Shown: positions 18,762-27,475, counted from the stretch's first letter. The stretch: 64,000 nt of DNA from Wocania_A sp965224845 (GCA_965224845.1 CBDDAJ010000014.1:62001-126000), one strand, 5' to 3'. The notes: generated from the letters alone by a model not told the origin. Numbers and translations: made by a program.

Positions 18762-19745
18762 ATGAGAAAACGAATCCTATATATTCTTTTTGTAACCGTA
18801 ACATATAGTTATGGACAGGAGTTAAATTTGCCTGTTTTTACACAATATTTAGCAGATAACGAATTTGTTATATCTCCTGCTTATGCAGGTATTGGAGATA
18901 ATTTAAAAATTAGAGCTAACGGACTAACCCAATGGGTAGGTATAAAAGGAGCACCAGATAATCAATCCATTTATGGCGACTTTAGAATAGCAGACCGATC
19001 TGGTATTGGTGTGTCACTATATAATGATAGAAATGGAAATACTATTCAAACGGGAGCTAAGTTCTCGTTTGCGCATCACCTTGTTTTAGATTATTATACC
19101 AAGCAATATTTGTCATTTGGTATTTCCTATAACTTAAATAATTTTAGAATAGATATTAATAATTTCAATACAGGTTACGAAAACCCTGTAGTAGACCCTT
19201 TTGTTACTGATGATAGACGAACGTCTAATCATAATTTTGATATTAGTGCACTTTACAGGTATAAAGGGTTCTTTGTTAGTTTTAATGCTAATAATATATT
19301 GGATAAAGATTTTGATAGTTCTATAAGAAAATTGGAGCCCAATCTACTTTCTAACTATCAAATATATTCTGGTTTTACTTTTAGAGGCCCTAAAAAGAGT
19401 GGCTTAGAATACGAACCTACTATCTTTTATCAATTATTTAGCAGTGATAAACGTTCTGCTACCGATCTTAACTTCAAATTTAGAAAATACAACAAAAACG
19501 ATGACTATTATTGGGGAGGTATATCTTATCGCTTTCTCAACGATCAATTCTTTAAACCTCTTAATATAGGCCCTATGGCTGGTTTTAAAAAGCGGCAGTT
19601 CTACTTTGGTTATGCGTATCAGGTAACCATTAACGATTTGTCCAGATTTAATTCTGGAACACATGTTGTTACTATAGGAATAGACTTTTTACAGGGGATT
19701 AGTAATTGTCCATGTACTCAAAGTGCAGTTCGTAAATCTTTTTAG
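18762..19745 (+). CDS. PorP/SprF-family type IX secretion membrane protein
   Basis: 327 residues, the normal family length. The signal peptide ends near YSYGQEL. PorP/SprF hallmarks follow directly: LPVFTQYLADNEFVISPAYAG, LTQWVGIKGAPDNQ and SGIGVSLYNDRNGN, then alternating strands of an outer-membrane barrel to the end. It starts 21 bases after the giant adhesin stop and is surely co-transcribed. Family members such as SprF are needed for secretion or surface attachment of their cognate SprB-like substrate. A few residues at the very C-terminus (SNCPCTQSAVRKSF) follow the last strand. It is convergent with the next gene, with only about 20 bases between stops and no clear terminator. Confidence 0.9.
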   Translation: MRKRILYILFVTVTYSYGQELNLPVFTQYLADNEFVISPAYAGIGDNLKIRANGLTQWVGIKGAPDNQSIYGDFRIADRSGIGVSLYNDRNGNTIQTGAKFSFAHHLVLDYYTKQYLSFGISYNLNNFRIDINNFNTGYENPVVDPFVTDDRRTSNHNFDISALYRYKGFFVSFNANNILDKDFDSSIRKLEPNLLSNYQIYSGFTFRGPKKSGLEYEPTIFYQLFSSDKRSATDLNFKFRKYNKNDDYYWGGISYRFLNDQFFKPLNIGPMAGFKKRQFYFGYAYQVTINDLSRFNSGTHVVTIGIDFLQGISNCPCTQSAVRKSF

Positions 19746-19766
19746 CAGTTTATTAATTCAAAAGGG

Positions 19767-20372
19767 TTACAATTTAAAGCCTTCAATTTTTACTGAAGAA
19801 ATTTCTAAGGTAGATTTTGCAACGGGGTTGTAATTGACAAAATTTAATTTGCATAAATTATTAATGTCTAATAATTTTCCATCTGGTTTTCCATCCAATC
19901 TAAAATTTTTCCATGGTATGTTAATGGTAGCAAATTTATCTGGAGAAGCTTGTAAATCAACTCTTGGATGCGACCCGCCATGGATACAACCAGAGCCAGA
20001 TTTATCGCCTTCTCGTGCTTGCAGCTTTATTAAATGAGATGATTTGTAAGTAACTTGTAAAAAGGTAGAATTATTATTTAACCTGGTTGCTGGACCATCA
20101 TTTGAAGAAGATGGTGTAATCATAACATTTAATTCTATTTCGCCTACAGGTAAATTATTTGTAGTTACTTGAATAACCCCATTACTTTTTCGAAAATTAT
20201 TTATTTCACCTTCGGTTTCTATGGTTGGTCCGGAAATATACCAGTCATTCGATAGAACCAAATTTGTAGCACTGTTTAATTGCTCTTTGGAAATAGGTTT
20301 ACAGCCTAAAAAAATGGCTGATACAAAAAATAGCACTACAAATAATTTTATAGTATTTAGGTTGTTTTGCAT
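19767..20372 (-). CDS. lipoprotein of unknown function at the end of the D-amino-acid operon
   Basis: 201 residues; SpII signal with lipobox FLGC (VSAIFLGCKPISK). The mature part is beta-rich and ends with TLEISSVKIEGFKL, reminiscent of a jelly-roll carbohydrate-binding or discoidin-like module, but no family is recognised with confidence. It is the last gene of the minus-strand run, 13 bases after the dipeptidase gene, so it is probably co-transcribed. It could bind a ligand for the pathway at the cell surface or be a passenger gene. Confidence 0.65.
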   Translation of the reverse strand: MQNNLNTIKLFVVLFFVSAIFLGCKPISKEQLNSATNLVLSNDWYISGPTIETEGEINNFRKSNGVIQVTTNNLPVGEIELNVMITPSSSNDGPATRLNNNSTFLQVTYKSSHLIKLQAREGDKSGSGCIHGGSHPRVDLQASPDKFATINIPWKNFRLDGKPDGKLLDINNLCKLNFVNYNPVAKSTLEISSVKIEGFKL

Positions 20373-20385
20373 ATAAATGAAAGGT

Positions 20386-21450
20386 TTATTTCCATATTCT
20401 TTTTAAGAACCGTATAAAATTTTCACTCATTATATTTTCTATATCTTCTTTTGAATACCCTTTTTTTGATAACATTACAGGAACTTTTTGCAGATCGGCA
20501 ATTGTATCTAGGTCATATGGAGTTTGCTCTTTTCCAAAAGCGCCGTCCAGATCTGTTCCTATGCCAACATGTAGTGAATTTCCAGAGAGTTGACAGATAT
20601 GGTCTATATTATCAATCATGTGATTTAAGGTAACCCCCATACTTTCTGGTGTAGATTTACCTCGTATCCAATTTGGAACCATCATCCACGCATCTAAAGC
20701 GATTCCTATAACGGCATTTCTGTTAATTAATTCAATAATTTGTTCGTCAGCAAATTGCCGATTGTGGTTTACAAACGTTCTGCAATTATTATGGCTAGCC
20801 CAAATGGGTCCATTGTATAGCTTCATGGTTTCCCAGAAACTCTCATCACATAAATGTGTGGCATCAAGAATTAAATTTAAGTCCTCAATTTTTTTAAGCA
20901 AGGCTTTTCCTTTAGCACCAATTCCACCAACAGAATCTGTACCATGGGCATAAGTGCCCGGGCCATAATGTGCAGGTCCTATAGCTCTTAATCCTTGTTC
21001 GTACGACTTTTCTAAATATGCCATATTTATTATAGAATCTGCGCCTTCCAAGCTTAAAATATAGCCTATGGGTTTTTTAGCTGTATTTTGCTTCCACAAA
21101 TTTAAATGCTTGTTTAATTGTTCTAGATTAGTAATTTGTGCCATTTCATCAATATCTTCCATGGCTTTATACCAGGCTAATTGCCCCTGAGTTTGTGCCC
21201 ATGCCTGTTGTGGTGAGTTCCAGCCGGGTAAAGCACTTCCTTTTTTTACATATCTGGCAATTTGTGTTGCAACACAGAGACCAATATTTCCTTTTCGCAT
21301 GGCATCTAAAGAAACCGTATTTTTTGCCCTGTCGGGTTTATCGGTCATCCCTGTTTCACTATGTCTAATAGCTTCAACAGTCCAAGTTAGATCTCTATTC
21401 CATTCTAAGGCATTCATGGCAAGATCTAAGTGTGCATCTAGTATAAACAT
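20386..21450 (-). CDS. membrane dipeptidase (peptidase family M19)
   Basis: 354 residues, close to family length. Zinc ligands and active-site residues of renal-dipeptidase-type enzymes are visible: DAHLDLA (HxD), LSLEGAD (bridging Glu), DATHLCDESFW and ASHNNCR (His) and GIGTDLDGAFG (Asp). Family members hydrolyse dipeptides and often accept a D-residue at the second position. No signal peptide is visible, so it is likely cytoplasmic. It follows the D-threonine-aldolase-like gene by 13 bases in an operon with a permease and RidA. This context suggests release of D-amino acids from L-D dipeptides, for example of cell-wall origin. Confidence 0.88.
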   Translation of the reverse strand: MFILDAHLDLAMNALEWNRDLTWTVEAIRHSETGMTDKPDRAKNTVSLDAMRKGNIGLCVATQIARYVKKGSALPGWNSPQQAWAQTQGQLAWYKAMEDIDEMAQITNLEQLNKHLNLWKQNTAKKPIGYILSLEGADSIINMAYLEKSYEQGLRAIGPAHYGPGTYAHGTDSVGGIGAKGKALLKKIEDLNLILDATHLCDESFWETMKLYNGPIWASHNNCRTFVNHNRQFADEQIIELINRNAVIGIALDAWMMVPNWIRGKSTPESMGVTLNHMIDNIDHICQLSGNSLHVGIGTDLDGAFGKEQTPYDLDTIADLQKVPVMLSKKGYSKEDIENIMSENFIRFLKRIWK

Positions 21451-21463
21451 TTTGCATTTTAAT

Positions 21464-22579
21464 TTATATAGTTATTTTATAATCTCTTGCAGCTATTTTC
21501 CATCTGCCTTCTATTTTACTGTTTGAAACAGTAAAAACCTCATTATATTTGATTACTGTTGGGCAAATATGCATTGGTATTGCATAACAAACGTCTCCTA
21601 TTGCATAATTGTTAGAAGTGTTGCACTTTAAAACTAAATGCTCTTCACTGTGGCTAATTTGTTTACTGTTATGAATGTTTAAAATTTCCACTCTGGGAAA
21701 TGCCATTTCTGCAGCAACAGCTTTATGGCCTAAGTCTAAACAAATAAAATGTTCTTTGGGTTTACTAATAATATGTCCTAATAAAACAGCAGCTGGTAGA
21801 AACGGCAAATCTTTAAAGGCATTTTTATAGCCCTGATCCCATAACAATGGCGTACCCGGGCTAACTTCAACGTGCTTTCTTTTTGCATGAATAGGGAAAC
21901 ATGGTGTGCCACCAGCAACAATGAACGGAACAATAGTGCCTGAGTTTTCTATATCGGTTTTTATATCTGTAACCATTTTAAAAGCACTATGGCATGCCTT
22001 TTTACGCAGGTTTAAATCAGCGTCTTTAATATGTCCGTCGTAAACATGTAAGCCTTTGGCTATCAAATTAGGATTTGAAGCCATGCTTTGGTATAATTTT
22101 ACGGCCAGTACGTTGTTAGAAACCCCCGTTCTATGCATACCATTATTAATGTCTAACCACAATGAAATAACCGTATTCTTTTCAGAAGCTATTTTTGAAA
22201 GCTTCTCAATGGTTTTATAATTATCTGTAATGGCTGAAAATTGAGAGTTAGGGTATTTTTTGATCAATTGAACAAACCTGTGAGCATTAAGTCCAATAGG
22301 TTGCATGGCTAAAAGAATATCTTTAGCTTTACACATAGCCAAAAGTTCTGCTTCAGCAATAGTAGCGCACTTAAACTTTGTAATACCGTACTGTAATTGC
22401 AAATTTATGATTTCAGCAATCTTATGGGTTTTTATATGGGGACGTAAATTTTCAGTACCCCCGGCAATTTTGATCATGGTTTGAATGTTCTTTTCTATCC
22501 TTTCTGGATAAACCAAAAGGGCAGGAGTAGCCAAGTTTTCAGCGTTACTAATTTTATACCAATCCGGGTTTTGCATCAT
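21464..22579 (-). CDS. PLP-dependent D-threonine aldolase / D-serine dehydratase-like protein
   Basis: 371 residues. The N-terminal alanine-racemase-type barrel starts with TPALLVYPERIEKNI, and PHIKTHK carries the expected PLP lysine. NNGMHRTGV and VAGGTPCFP follow. The C-terminal domain has PMHICPT, the His-x-Cys pair that binds the metal in the DSD1/D-threonine-aldolase family. Known reactions are cleavage of D-threonine to glycine and acetaldehyde or dehydration of D-serine to pyruvate and ammonia; sequence alone does not decide between them. It abuts RidA (stop and start adjacent). RidA clears the enamine intermediates of PLP dehydratases, which favours a dehydratase. Confidence 0.85.
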   Translation of the reverse strand: MMQNPDWYKISNAENLATPALLVYPERIEKNIQTMIKIAGGTENLRPHIKTHKIAEIINLQLQYGITKFKCATIAEAELLAMCKAKDILLAMQPIGLNAHRFVQLIKKYPNSQFSAITDNYKTIEKLSKIASEKNTVISLWLDINNGMHRTGVSNNVLAVKLYQSMASNPNLIAKGLHVYDGHIKDADLNLRKKACHSAFKMVTDIKTDIENSGTIVPFIVAGGTPCFPIHAKRKHVEVSPGTPLLWDQGYKNAFKDLPFLPAAVLLGHIISKPKEHFICLDLGHKAVAAEMAFPRVEILNIHNSKQISHSEEHLVLKCNTSNNYAIGDVCYAIPMHICPTVIKYNEVFTVSNSKIEGRWKIAARDYKITI

Positions 22580-23038
22580 TTAATATAATTCAAACATAAC
22601 TTCTACTTCTACAGGAATGCCATCAGGAAGCATCATACCTACAGCACTTCTTACCCCAATGCCATACTCTTCTCCAAATACATCAGCCATAAGTTCACTA
22701 AATCCATTTATAACATAAGGATGATTAATGAAATCTGGACTGCAATTTACCATACCTAAAACTTTAACGACTCTTTTAATTTTATCCAGGCTTCCAAAGT
22801 GGGTTATTATGGACGAAAGTACTGTTAAACCAACTTGTCTCGCAGCCAGTTTTGCTTCATCATCACTAATATTGTCTCCTGCCCGACCTTGCATAAGGCT
22901 GCCATCAATATTCACTGGACCATGACCAGAAACATATAAAAACTTATCTACAACTAATATTGGTTTGTATACACCTGCCGGTTTTGGTGCTGGTGGAAAT
23001 TCTAATGCTAAGACTTTAACTTTTTCTGATGCTAACAT
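22580..23038 (-). CDS. RidA-family (YjgF/YER057c/UK114) protein
   Basis: 152 residues from ATG at 23038 (MLASEKVKVLALEF). The frame is open for 25 more codons upstream, but those overlap the permease gene and do not fit the family. Characteristic features are VSGHGPVNIDGSLMQG, AARQVGLTVLSSI, VKVLGMVNCSPDF and the C-terminal IGVRSAVGMMLPDGIPVEVE, including the arginine that contacts the substrate in RidA. RidA hydrolyses reactive enamine/imine intermediates made by PLP enzymes such as serine/threonine dehydratases. Its position directly before the PLP enzyme fits that partnership. It starts 3 bases after the permease stop. Confidence 0.88.
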   Translation of the reverse strand: MLASEKVKVLALEFPPAPKPAGVYKPILVVDKFLYVSGHGPVNIDGSLMQGRAGDNISDDEAKLAARQVGLTVLSSIITHFGSLDKIKRVVKVLGMVNCSPDFINHPYVINGFSELMADVFGEEYGIGVRSAVGMMLPDGIPVEVEVMFELY

Positions 23039-23040
23039 GT

Positions 23041-24354
23041 TTATATAAATGTATTTAATATTAAAACGCCAATTAAGCCCATTACACCAACGGTGGTTTC
23101 CATAATGCTCCATGTAGAAAGCGTTTCTTTTATTGTAAGATTAAAGTACTCTTTAAACATCCAAAACCCACCATCGTTTACATGCGATAGCATTAAACTT
23201 CCAGAGCCTATGGCAAGCACCATTAATTCTGGGCTTACACTAGTGCTAGAAATTAAAGGGAGCACAATACCCGCAGCGGTTAATCCTGCTACTGTGGCAG
23301 AACCAACACAAACCCGAATAACTGTTGCGATGAGCCAGCCTAGTATTAAAGGCGACAAGTTTGAATCTTTTAATAAATGGGCAATATAATCGCTTACACC
23401 ACTATCGGTCAAAATTTGTTTTAATGCCCCGGCACCAGCTATAATTAAAAGCACCATAGTAATACTAGAAACTGCATTTGAGACTGAGTCCATGAGCTCT
23501 GGCATTTTTTTACCCCGGGCAATACCAAGTGTGTATAGTGCAACTAAAACCGAAATGAGCATTGCAATAGCTGGGTTACCAATAAAAGTTATAATCTTTT
23601 TTAGCAAGCCTTCGTTTAGAAATTGATTGAAAATTGTGGAAAGGGCAATTAAAATAACAGGAAGCAATGCTGTAAAGATACTAATTCCAATCCCGGGCAT
23701 TTCTTCATCTTTTAAAATTACCGGGTTGTAAAACTCTTTTAAAGGCGTGGCTTTTATATTTTTTATTGTCCTGGAAAATAAGGGACCTGCAATAATTATT
23801 GCGGGTATAGCGATTATAATTCCATACAATAAGGTTTTACCAATATCGGCTTTAAACATTACTGATATAGCAGTAGGAGCCGGGTGAGGAGGAAGAAATC
23901 CATGAGTTACAGATAAGGAGGCAAGCATGGGGAGTCCAACATAAATTAAAGGTAAGCCTGTTGCAGCGGCAACAGTAAATACTAAAGGAATTAATATTAC
24001 AAATCCAACAGAATAGAACATGGGGATACCTACAATAAACCCCGCTAAAACAACAGCCCATTGAATATACTTTACTCCAAAGAAAGCCACCAGTTTTGAT
24101 GTGATTCTTTGTGCAGCACCACTATCGGCAACCAGTTTTCCAAGCATAGCACCCAAGCCAAGGATCATAACTAAAAACCCTAAGGTACTCCCAATGCCTG
24201 TTTGGATAGATTGGGTAATTTGTTCTAATCCCATACCTTGCAGGATACCAACAAAAAGGCAGACTATAATAAACGAAATAAAAGCATTAAGCCTGGATAC
24301 AGCTATTAAAAAAAATAATAGAACTATCCCAAGAATAACAATAGTTAAAGGCAT
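23041..24354 (-). CDS. GntP-family permease (gluconate/D-serine type)
   Basis: 437 residues, the normal length, with about 12 hydrophobic segments spread over the whole chain. Family features are GLGAMLGKLVADSGAAQRI, GFIVGIPMFYSVGF, THGFLPPHPAPTAI, and near the end GSATVAGLTAAGIVLPL with SHVNDGGFWMFKEYF. GntP members import gluconate, other sugar acids, or D-serine (DsdX). The downstream RidA, D-threonine-aldolase-like and dipeptidase genes make a D-amino acid a more likely substrate than gluconate. It is the first gene of the operon. The start at 24354 begins directly with the first membrane segment. Confidence 0.9.
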   Translation of the reverse strand: MPLTIVILGIVLLFFLIAVSRLNAFISFIIVCLFVGILQGMGLEQITQSIQTGIGSTLGFLVMILGLGAMLGKLVADSGAAQRITSKLVAFFGVKYIQWAVVLAGFIVGIPMFYSVGFVILIPLVFTVAAATGLPLIYVGLPMLASLSVTHGFLPPHPAPTAISVMFKADIGKTLLYGIIIAIPAIIIAGPLFSRTIKNIKATPLKEFYNPVILKDEEMPGIGISIFTALLPVILIALSTIFNQFLNEGLLKKIITFIGNPAIAMLISVLVALYTLGIARGKKMPELMDSVSNAVSSITMVLLIIAGAGALKQILTDSGVSDYIAHLLKDSNLSPLILGWLIATVIRVCVGSATVAGLTAAGIVLPLISSTSVSPELMVLAIGSGSLMLSHVNDGGFWMFKEYFNLTIKETLSTWSIMETTVGVMGLIGVLILNTFI

Positions 24355-24417
24355 AAATAAAAATTTGTTTCTTTAGTTATTACAAATAATTATTGCTAAT
24401 ATTTTATTTAGCTATAA

Positions 24418-24429
24418 TCATGATCATGA
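24418..24429. promoter_or_regulatory. perfect palindrome, possible operator of the permease operon
   Basis: TCATGATCATGA is a 12-base palindrome about 65 bases upstream of the permease start. It could be a repressor or activator site. No TAnnTTTG box was found between it and the gene. Confidence 0.25.
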
Positions 24430-24557
24430 GTGTAAAAAACAAAACATGTATAAATATATCATAGTAAAGTAATACATTTAATATAATTGGTGATAAATTA
24501 TTTCTACAGTCAGCATGAAACTATAGCTAAACAGAAGGTTTTTTAGTAACATGAAGT

Positions 24558-25595
24558 TTATTTTTCAACAATCTCCACCTCAAATAATTTATCCCAGCGT
24601 TTACCCGTTACAAATATGGTTTTTGTTTTTGGGTTGTAAGCAATACCGTTTAAAACATCTAGTTTCTCGTGTTGGGTTACTTTCTCTTTTAATGAAGAAA
24701 AGTCAATAACACCTATTACGGCACCATTTTTTGGATTTATAATGGCCACACCGTTTTTTTGATAAATGTTTGCGTAAATTTGCCCGTTTATCCATTCTAA
24801 TTCATTAATCCGCCCAATTTTACCTTTGTTAGTAAACACTTGAATGTAATCTTGTTCAATTAAAGTTTCTGGGTTTAAAAGCCATATTTTCTCAGTACCA
24901 TCACTTTTGTAAATGGTACTATCGTTATTACATAAGCCCCAACCTTCTTTACTATTGCCATAATTAAAACTGCTTAGTTTATCAAAAGTGTTTACATCAT
25001 AAACAAAACCAGTACCTCTTTGCCATGTGAGCTGATAAATTTTATCATTTAAAATGGTTAATCCTTCTCCAAAATATTCATTGGCCAAGTTTAGATTTTT
25101 TATAACCTCCCCTGTTTTATAATTAAGCTTTCTGAGTTTTGATTCTTTGTATTGCCCCGTGCTTTCGTAAATAGTATCCTTAAAAAATTCAATACCCTGG
25201 GTGTATGAAGTTATATCATGTGGATATTCATTAATAATATTAAAAGTATAAATTTTAGGGGTAGTATTATTTAAAATAGTAATACTTGTATTGGTAGTTT
25301 GTTTTTCATTATTATTATAATAAACAATGGCTTCAATCGTGTGTTTTCCTAATTTGTGCTTGCTTAATTTTAGTTTTTCTTCAATTTTTTTACCATTCAA
25401 AGTGTAGACTACTGAATCTATGGTGTGCTCCTTTTTGTTCTCTAAAGAAAGGTCTAGAGTTTTGGATATAGAAATATTTCCTTTTTCTGCATTGGTTTTA
25501 ATAGCAAAATCGCTTTTTTTCTGGCCAGTATTAGAACCACAAGACATAAAAAATAAACCTAAAAATATGATTGTGAGGGCTTTGAATGTATTCAT
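24558..25595 (-). CDS. glutaminyl-peptide cyclotransferase (lipoprotein)
   Basis: 345 residues. SpII signal with lipobox FMSC (FLGLFFMSCGSN). Residues about 30-105 form an Ig-like N-terminal part (ISKTLDLSLENKKEHTIDS). From about 115 on lies the five-bladed propeller of plant/bacterial-type glutaminyl cyclases: YTQGIEFFKDTIYESTG, FGEGLTILNDKIYQLTW, GWGLCNNDSTIYKSDG, RINELEWINGQIYANI and LNGIAYNPKTKTIFVTGK. The enzyme converts N-terminal Gln to pyroglutamate, and T9SS-exported proteins of Bacteroidota are often processed this way, so a periplasmic role is plausible. Single gene, divergent from the SRP RNA. Confidence 0.9.
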   Translation of the reverse strand: MNTFKALTIIFLGLFFMSCGSNTGQKKSDFAIKTNAEKGNISISKTLDLSLENKKEHTIDSVVYTLNGKKIEEKLKLSKHKLGKHTIEAIVYYNNNEKQTTNTSITILNNTTPKIYTFNIINEYPHDITSYTQGIEFFKDTIYESTGQYKESKLRKLNYKTGEVIKNLNLANEYFGEGLTILNDKIYQLTWQRGTGFVYDVNTFDKLSSFNYGNSKEGWGLCNNDSTIYKSDGTEKIWLLNPETLIEQDYIQVFTNKGKIGRINELEWINGQIYANIYQKNGVAIINPKNGAVIGVIDFSSLKEKVTQHEKLDVLNGIAYNPKTKTIFVTGKRWDKLFEVEIVEK

Positions 25596-25649
25596 TTTGT
25601 ACTATAAATTTATAGCAAGATATTTATTTAAAAACAGTTTAAAAAATTA

Positions 25650-25679
25650 TTGTGAAAATTTTAAAAGGTTGTATCTTTG
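25650..25679 (+). promoter_or_regulatory. promoter of the SRP RNA
   Basis: TTG at 25650-25652, 19 bases, then TATCTTTG at 25672-25679, a perfect TAnnTTTG box. The RNA start is expected 5-6 bases later. Confidence 0.85.
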
Positions 25680-25684
25680 CAGCC

Positions 25685-25778
25685 GGCAAGTCCTACACAA
25701 CCAGCTCCTGTTGAATCCTCCAGGGCGGGAACGCAGCAAAGGTAAATGGTCGTAGCGGTGTGATGTAGGTAGCTTGCC
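25685..25778 (+). ncRNA. ffs: signal recognition particle RNA, small bacterial type
   Basis: The RNA starts GGCAAG and ends CTTGCC, pairing as the terminal stem. CCTACAC near the 5' end pairs with GTGTGATGTAGG near the 3' end. The apical part shows the conserved SRP hairpin: TGTTGAATCCTCCAGG, the GGGA-type tetraloop region, and AACGCAGCAAAGGTA, the asymmetric loop that binds Ffh. A run of seven T follows the terminal stem and ends transcription. Length is about 94 bases, typical of the 4.5S-type RNA. A perfect promoter lies just upstream. Confidence 0.93.
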
Positions 25779-25911
25779 TTTTTTTGTACAATAAACTTAA
25801 ATCTTGATAGCTCCTGCAAACCAAGATTTTTTTAGTTTATAGTATTATCATGAAGATGGGAATCTCATAATTATTATTGTATTTTTGAGGGATTAATTTT
25901 TATAAAAAAGA

Positions 25912-26714
25912 ATGTCTAAAGTTGTTTTGATAACAGGTGGCTCTTCGGGAATAGGAAAATCTGTTGGTGAGTATTTAATTCAAAAAGAATTTGTGGTTTA
26001 CGGTACCAGTAGAAACCCTGAAAATTATAAGAACAGTAAATTCCCTATACTACAGTTAGACGTTAAAAAACAGATACTATTAATAATACTGTTAGTACTA
26101 TTATTAATGCCGAAGGTAAAATAGATATTCTTATTAATAATGCAGGCGCTGGAATTACTGGACCTATAGAAGAAACTCCCGAAGCGGAAATTAAAGCCAA
26201 TTTTGAAACCAATTTTTTTGGACCTATAAATGTTATTAAAGCCGTTTTACCGCAAATGCGTGAGCAAAAATCAGGTTTAATAATAAATGTAACGTCTATA
26301 GCAGGCTATATGGGATTGCCATACCGAGGTATTTACAGCGCAAGTAAAGGGGCTTTAGAACTTTTAACTGAAGCGTTTAGGATGGAATTGAAAGCGTTTA
26401 ATATTGATATGACTAATGTGGCACCCGGAGACTTTGCTACTAATATAGCCGCTGGTCGTTACCATGCACCATTACTGGAAGATTCTCCTTATAAAATATC
26501 TTATGGAAAAACTTTGGAGCTAATGAATGAGCATGTCGATGCTGGCAGCAACCCTAATATGATGGCCGAAGCCATATATAAGATTATACATGCTAAGCAC
26601 CCAAAGGGACATTATAAAGTAGGGGAGTTTATGCAAAAGTTTTCAATTGTTCTTAAAAGAGTACTCCCAGATAGAGTTTATGAAAAATTATTAATGAACC
26701 ACTATAAGCTTTAA
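25912..26714 (+). pseudogene. short-chain dehydrogenase/reductase, interrupted by a frameshift
   Basis: The two parts encode one classical SDR of about 267 residues. Part one (from ATG at 25912) has the cofactor motif TGGSSGIG and reads to 26124. Part two carries KIDILINNAGAG (NNAG), NVTSIAGYMG and YSASKGALELL with the catalytic Tyr-x3-Lys, ending at 26714. The frames meet at an A6 run (26065-26070): one more A would give DVKKTDTINNTVSTIINAEGK and restore the protein. Either the gene is broken or the run is a sequencing error. Substrate unknown. It is a single gene downstream of the SRP RNA. Confidence 0.85.
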
Positions 26715-26847
26715 TATTTTGGCATATTAGTTGATACGTATTGTTTTAAAATCTTTCGTCATGTAATGCGCTTTAAAAATAGTTTTGATTTCAATCCTAT
26801 GCTAATAGCGCATTAGATCAGACAGCATTAACGATAAATATCAACAG

Positions 26848-27273
26848 ATGAAACAATTCTTACTTATCATTCTTTTATTTTCTTTTTTTACATTTAATAG
26901 CTGTGAAAATGTTGTAGACTGCATCATTAATGTTCGCCCTGTACTATCTGATAAAAAACTTGCTATTGGTGGGGTAAATCAATATTATTCTGAAATAATT
27001 TCTGCAGAAATTAAAAATGAACCTCAAGATAACGCTTACGATTACTATTTTGATGTACGCGGTAAAATACCAGATGGTTTGGAGGTTATTATAGATTATA
27101 GAGATGTTTTTATTGAAGGGATGCCTACCAGGGCAGGTAGATATACATTTACAGTGTATTTAGATGTTGATGCGCTTAATGAATACTATTATGACGAAAA
27201 TGGTAATCAGAGGTTTGATGACGCATTATGTACCGACAGTACTTCAAAAACGTATACCATTGCCATTAAATAA
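26848..27273 (+). CDS. small lipoprotein with Ig-like fold, unknown function
   Basis: 141 residues; SpII signal (LLFSFFTFNSCEN). The mature part resembles a single putative-Ig (He_PIG-like) domain: VNQYYSEIISAEI, VRGKIPDGLEVIIDY, IEGMPTRAGRYTFTVYL. The C-terminus contains an acidic Tyr/Asn-rich turn (YYYDENGNQRF) that may bind calcium. It is a single gene with its own leader, before the structured region at 27346-27475. Function unknown. Confidence 0.7.
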   Translation: MKQFLLIILLFSFFTFNSCENVVDCIINVRPVLSDKKLAIGGVNQYYSEIISAEIKNEPQDNAYDYYFDVRGKIPDGLEVIIDYRDVFIEGMPTRAGRYTFTVYLDVDALNEYYYDENGNQRFDDALCTDSTSKTYTIAIK

Positions 27274-27345
27274 CAGGATGTGTTTTATTTATAAATTGTT
27301 AATATATTTTAATTAAAAAACAATTTTTAAAGCTATATAAAGTTG

Positions 27346-27353
27346 TAGATTTG
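27346..27353 (+). promoter_or_regulatory. -7 box of a promoter before the structured leader
   Basis: TAGATTTG matches TAnnTTTG. Transcription would begin near 27359, at the start of the folded region. No TTG is visible at the normal distance upstream. Confidence 0.5.
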
Positions 27354-27355
27354 CA

Positions 27356-27475
27356 ACGCGTTAAGGATAGTAGTCCTTCGGCTGCGCTCAGGATAAACGT
27401 ATCTTTTTTTATTTAAAAAAAGATATAGCGAAGCCAGACCTGGGCAACTTTTTTGTTGCGAGAATAAGGCTCAAA
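27356..27475 (+). ncRNA. candidate structured leader or small RNA before the aldolase gene
   Basis: Several stems follow the -7 box. TATCTTTTTTT and AAAAAAAGATA (about 27400-27425) form an 11-bp stem with a 4-base loop, and GCAAC-TTTTTT-GTTGC (about 27444-27459) forms a second. A repeat-like block CCTTCGGCTGCGCTCAGGA lies at about 27374-27392. Conserved-looking single-stranded parts are GCGTTAAGGATAGTAG and AAGCCAGACCTGGG. It could be a 5' leader of the aldolase mRNA or an independent small RNA, perhaps related to the Flavo-1 motif. The Flavo-1 link is memory-based and unverified. Confidence 0.4.

Noticed and set aside
23039..23113. Upstream extension of the RidA frame
   Set aside because: It overlaps the permease C-terminus and adds residues foreign to the RidA family; the ATG at 23038 fits.
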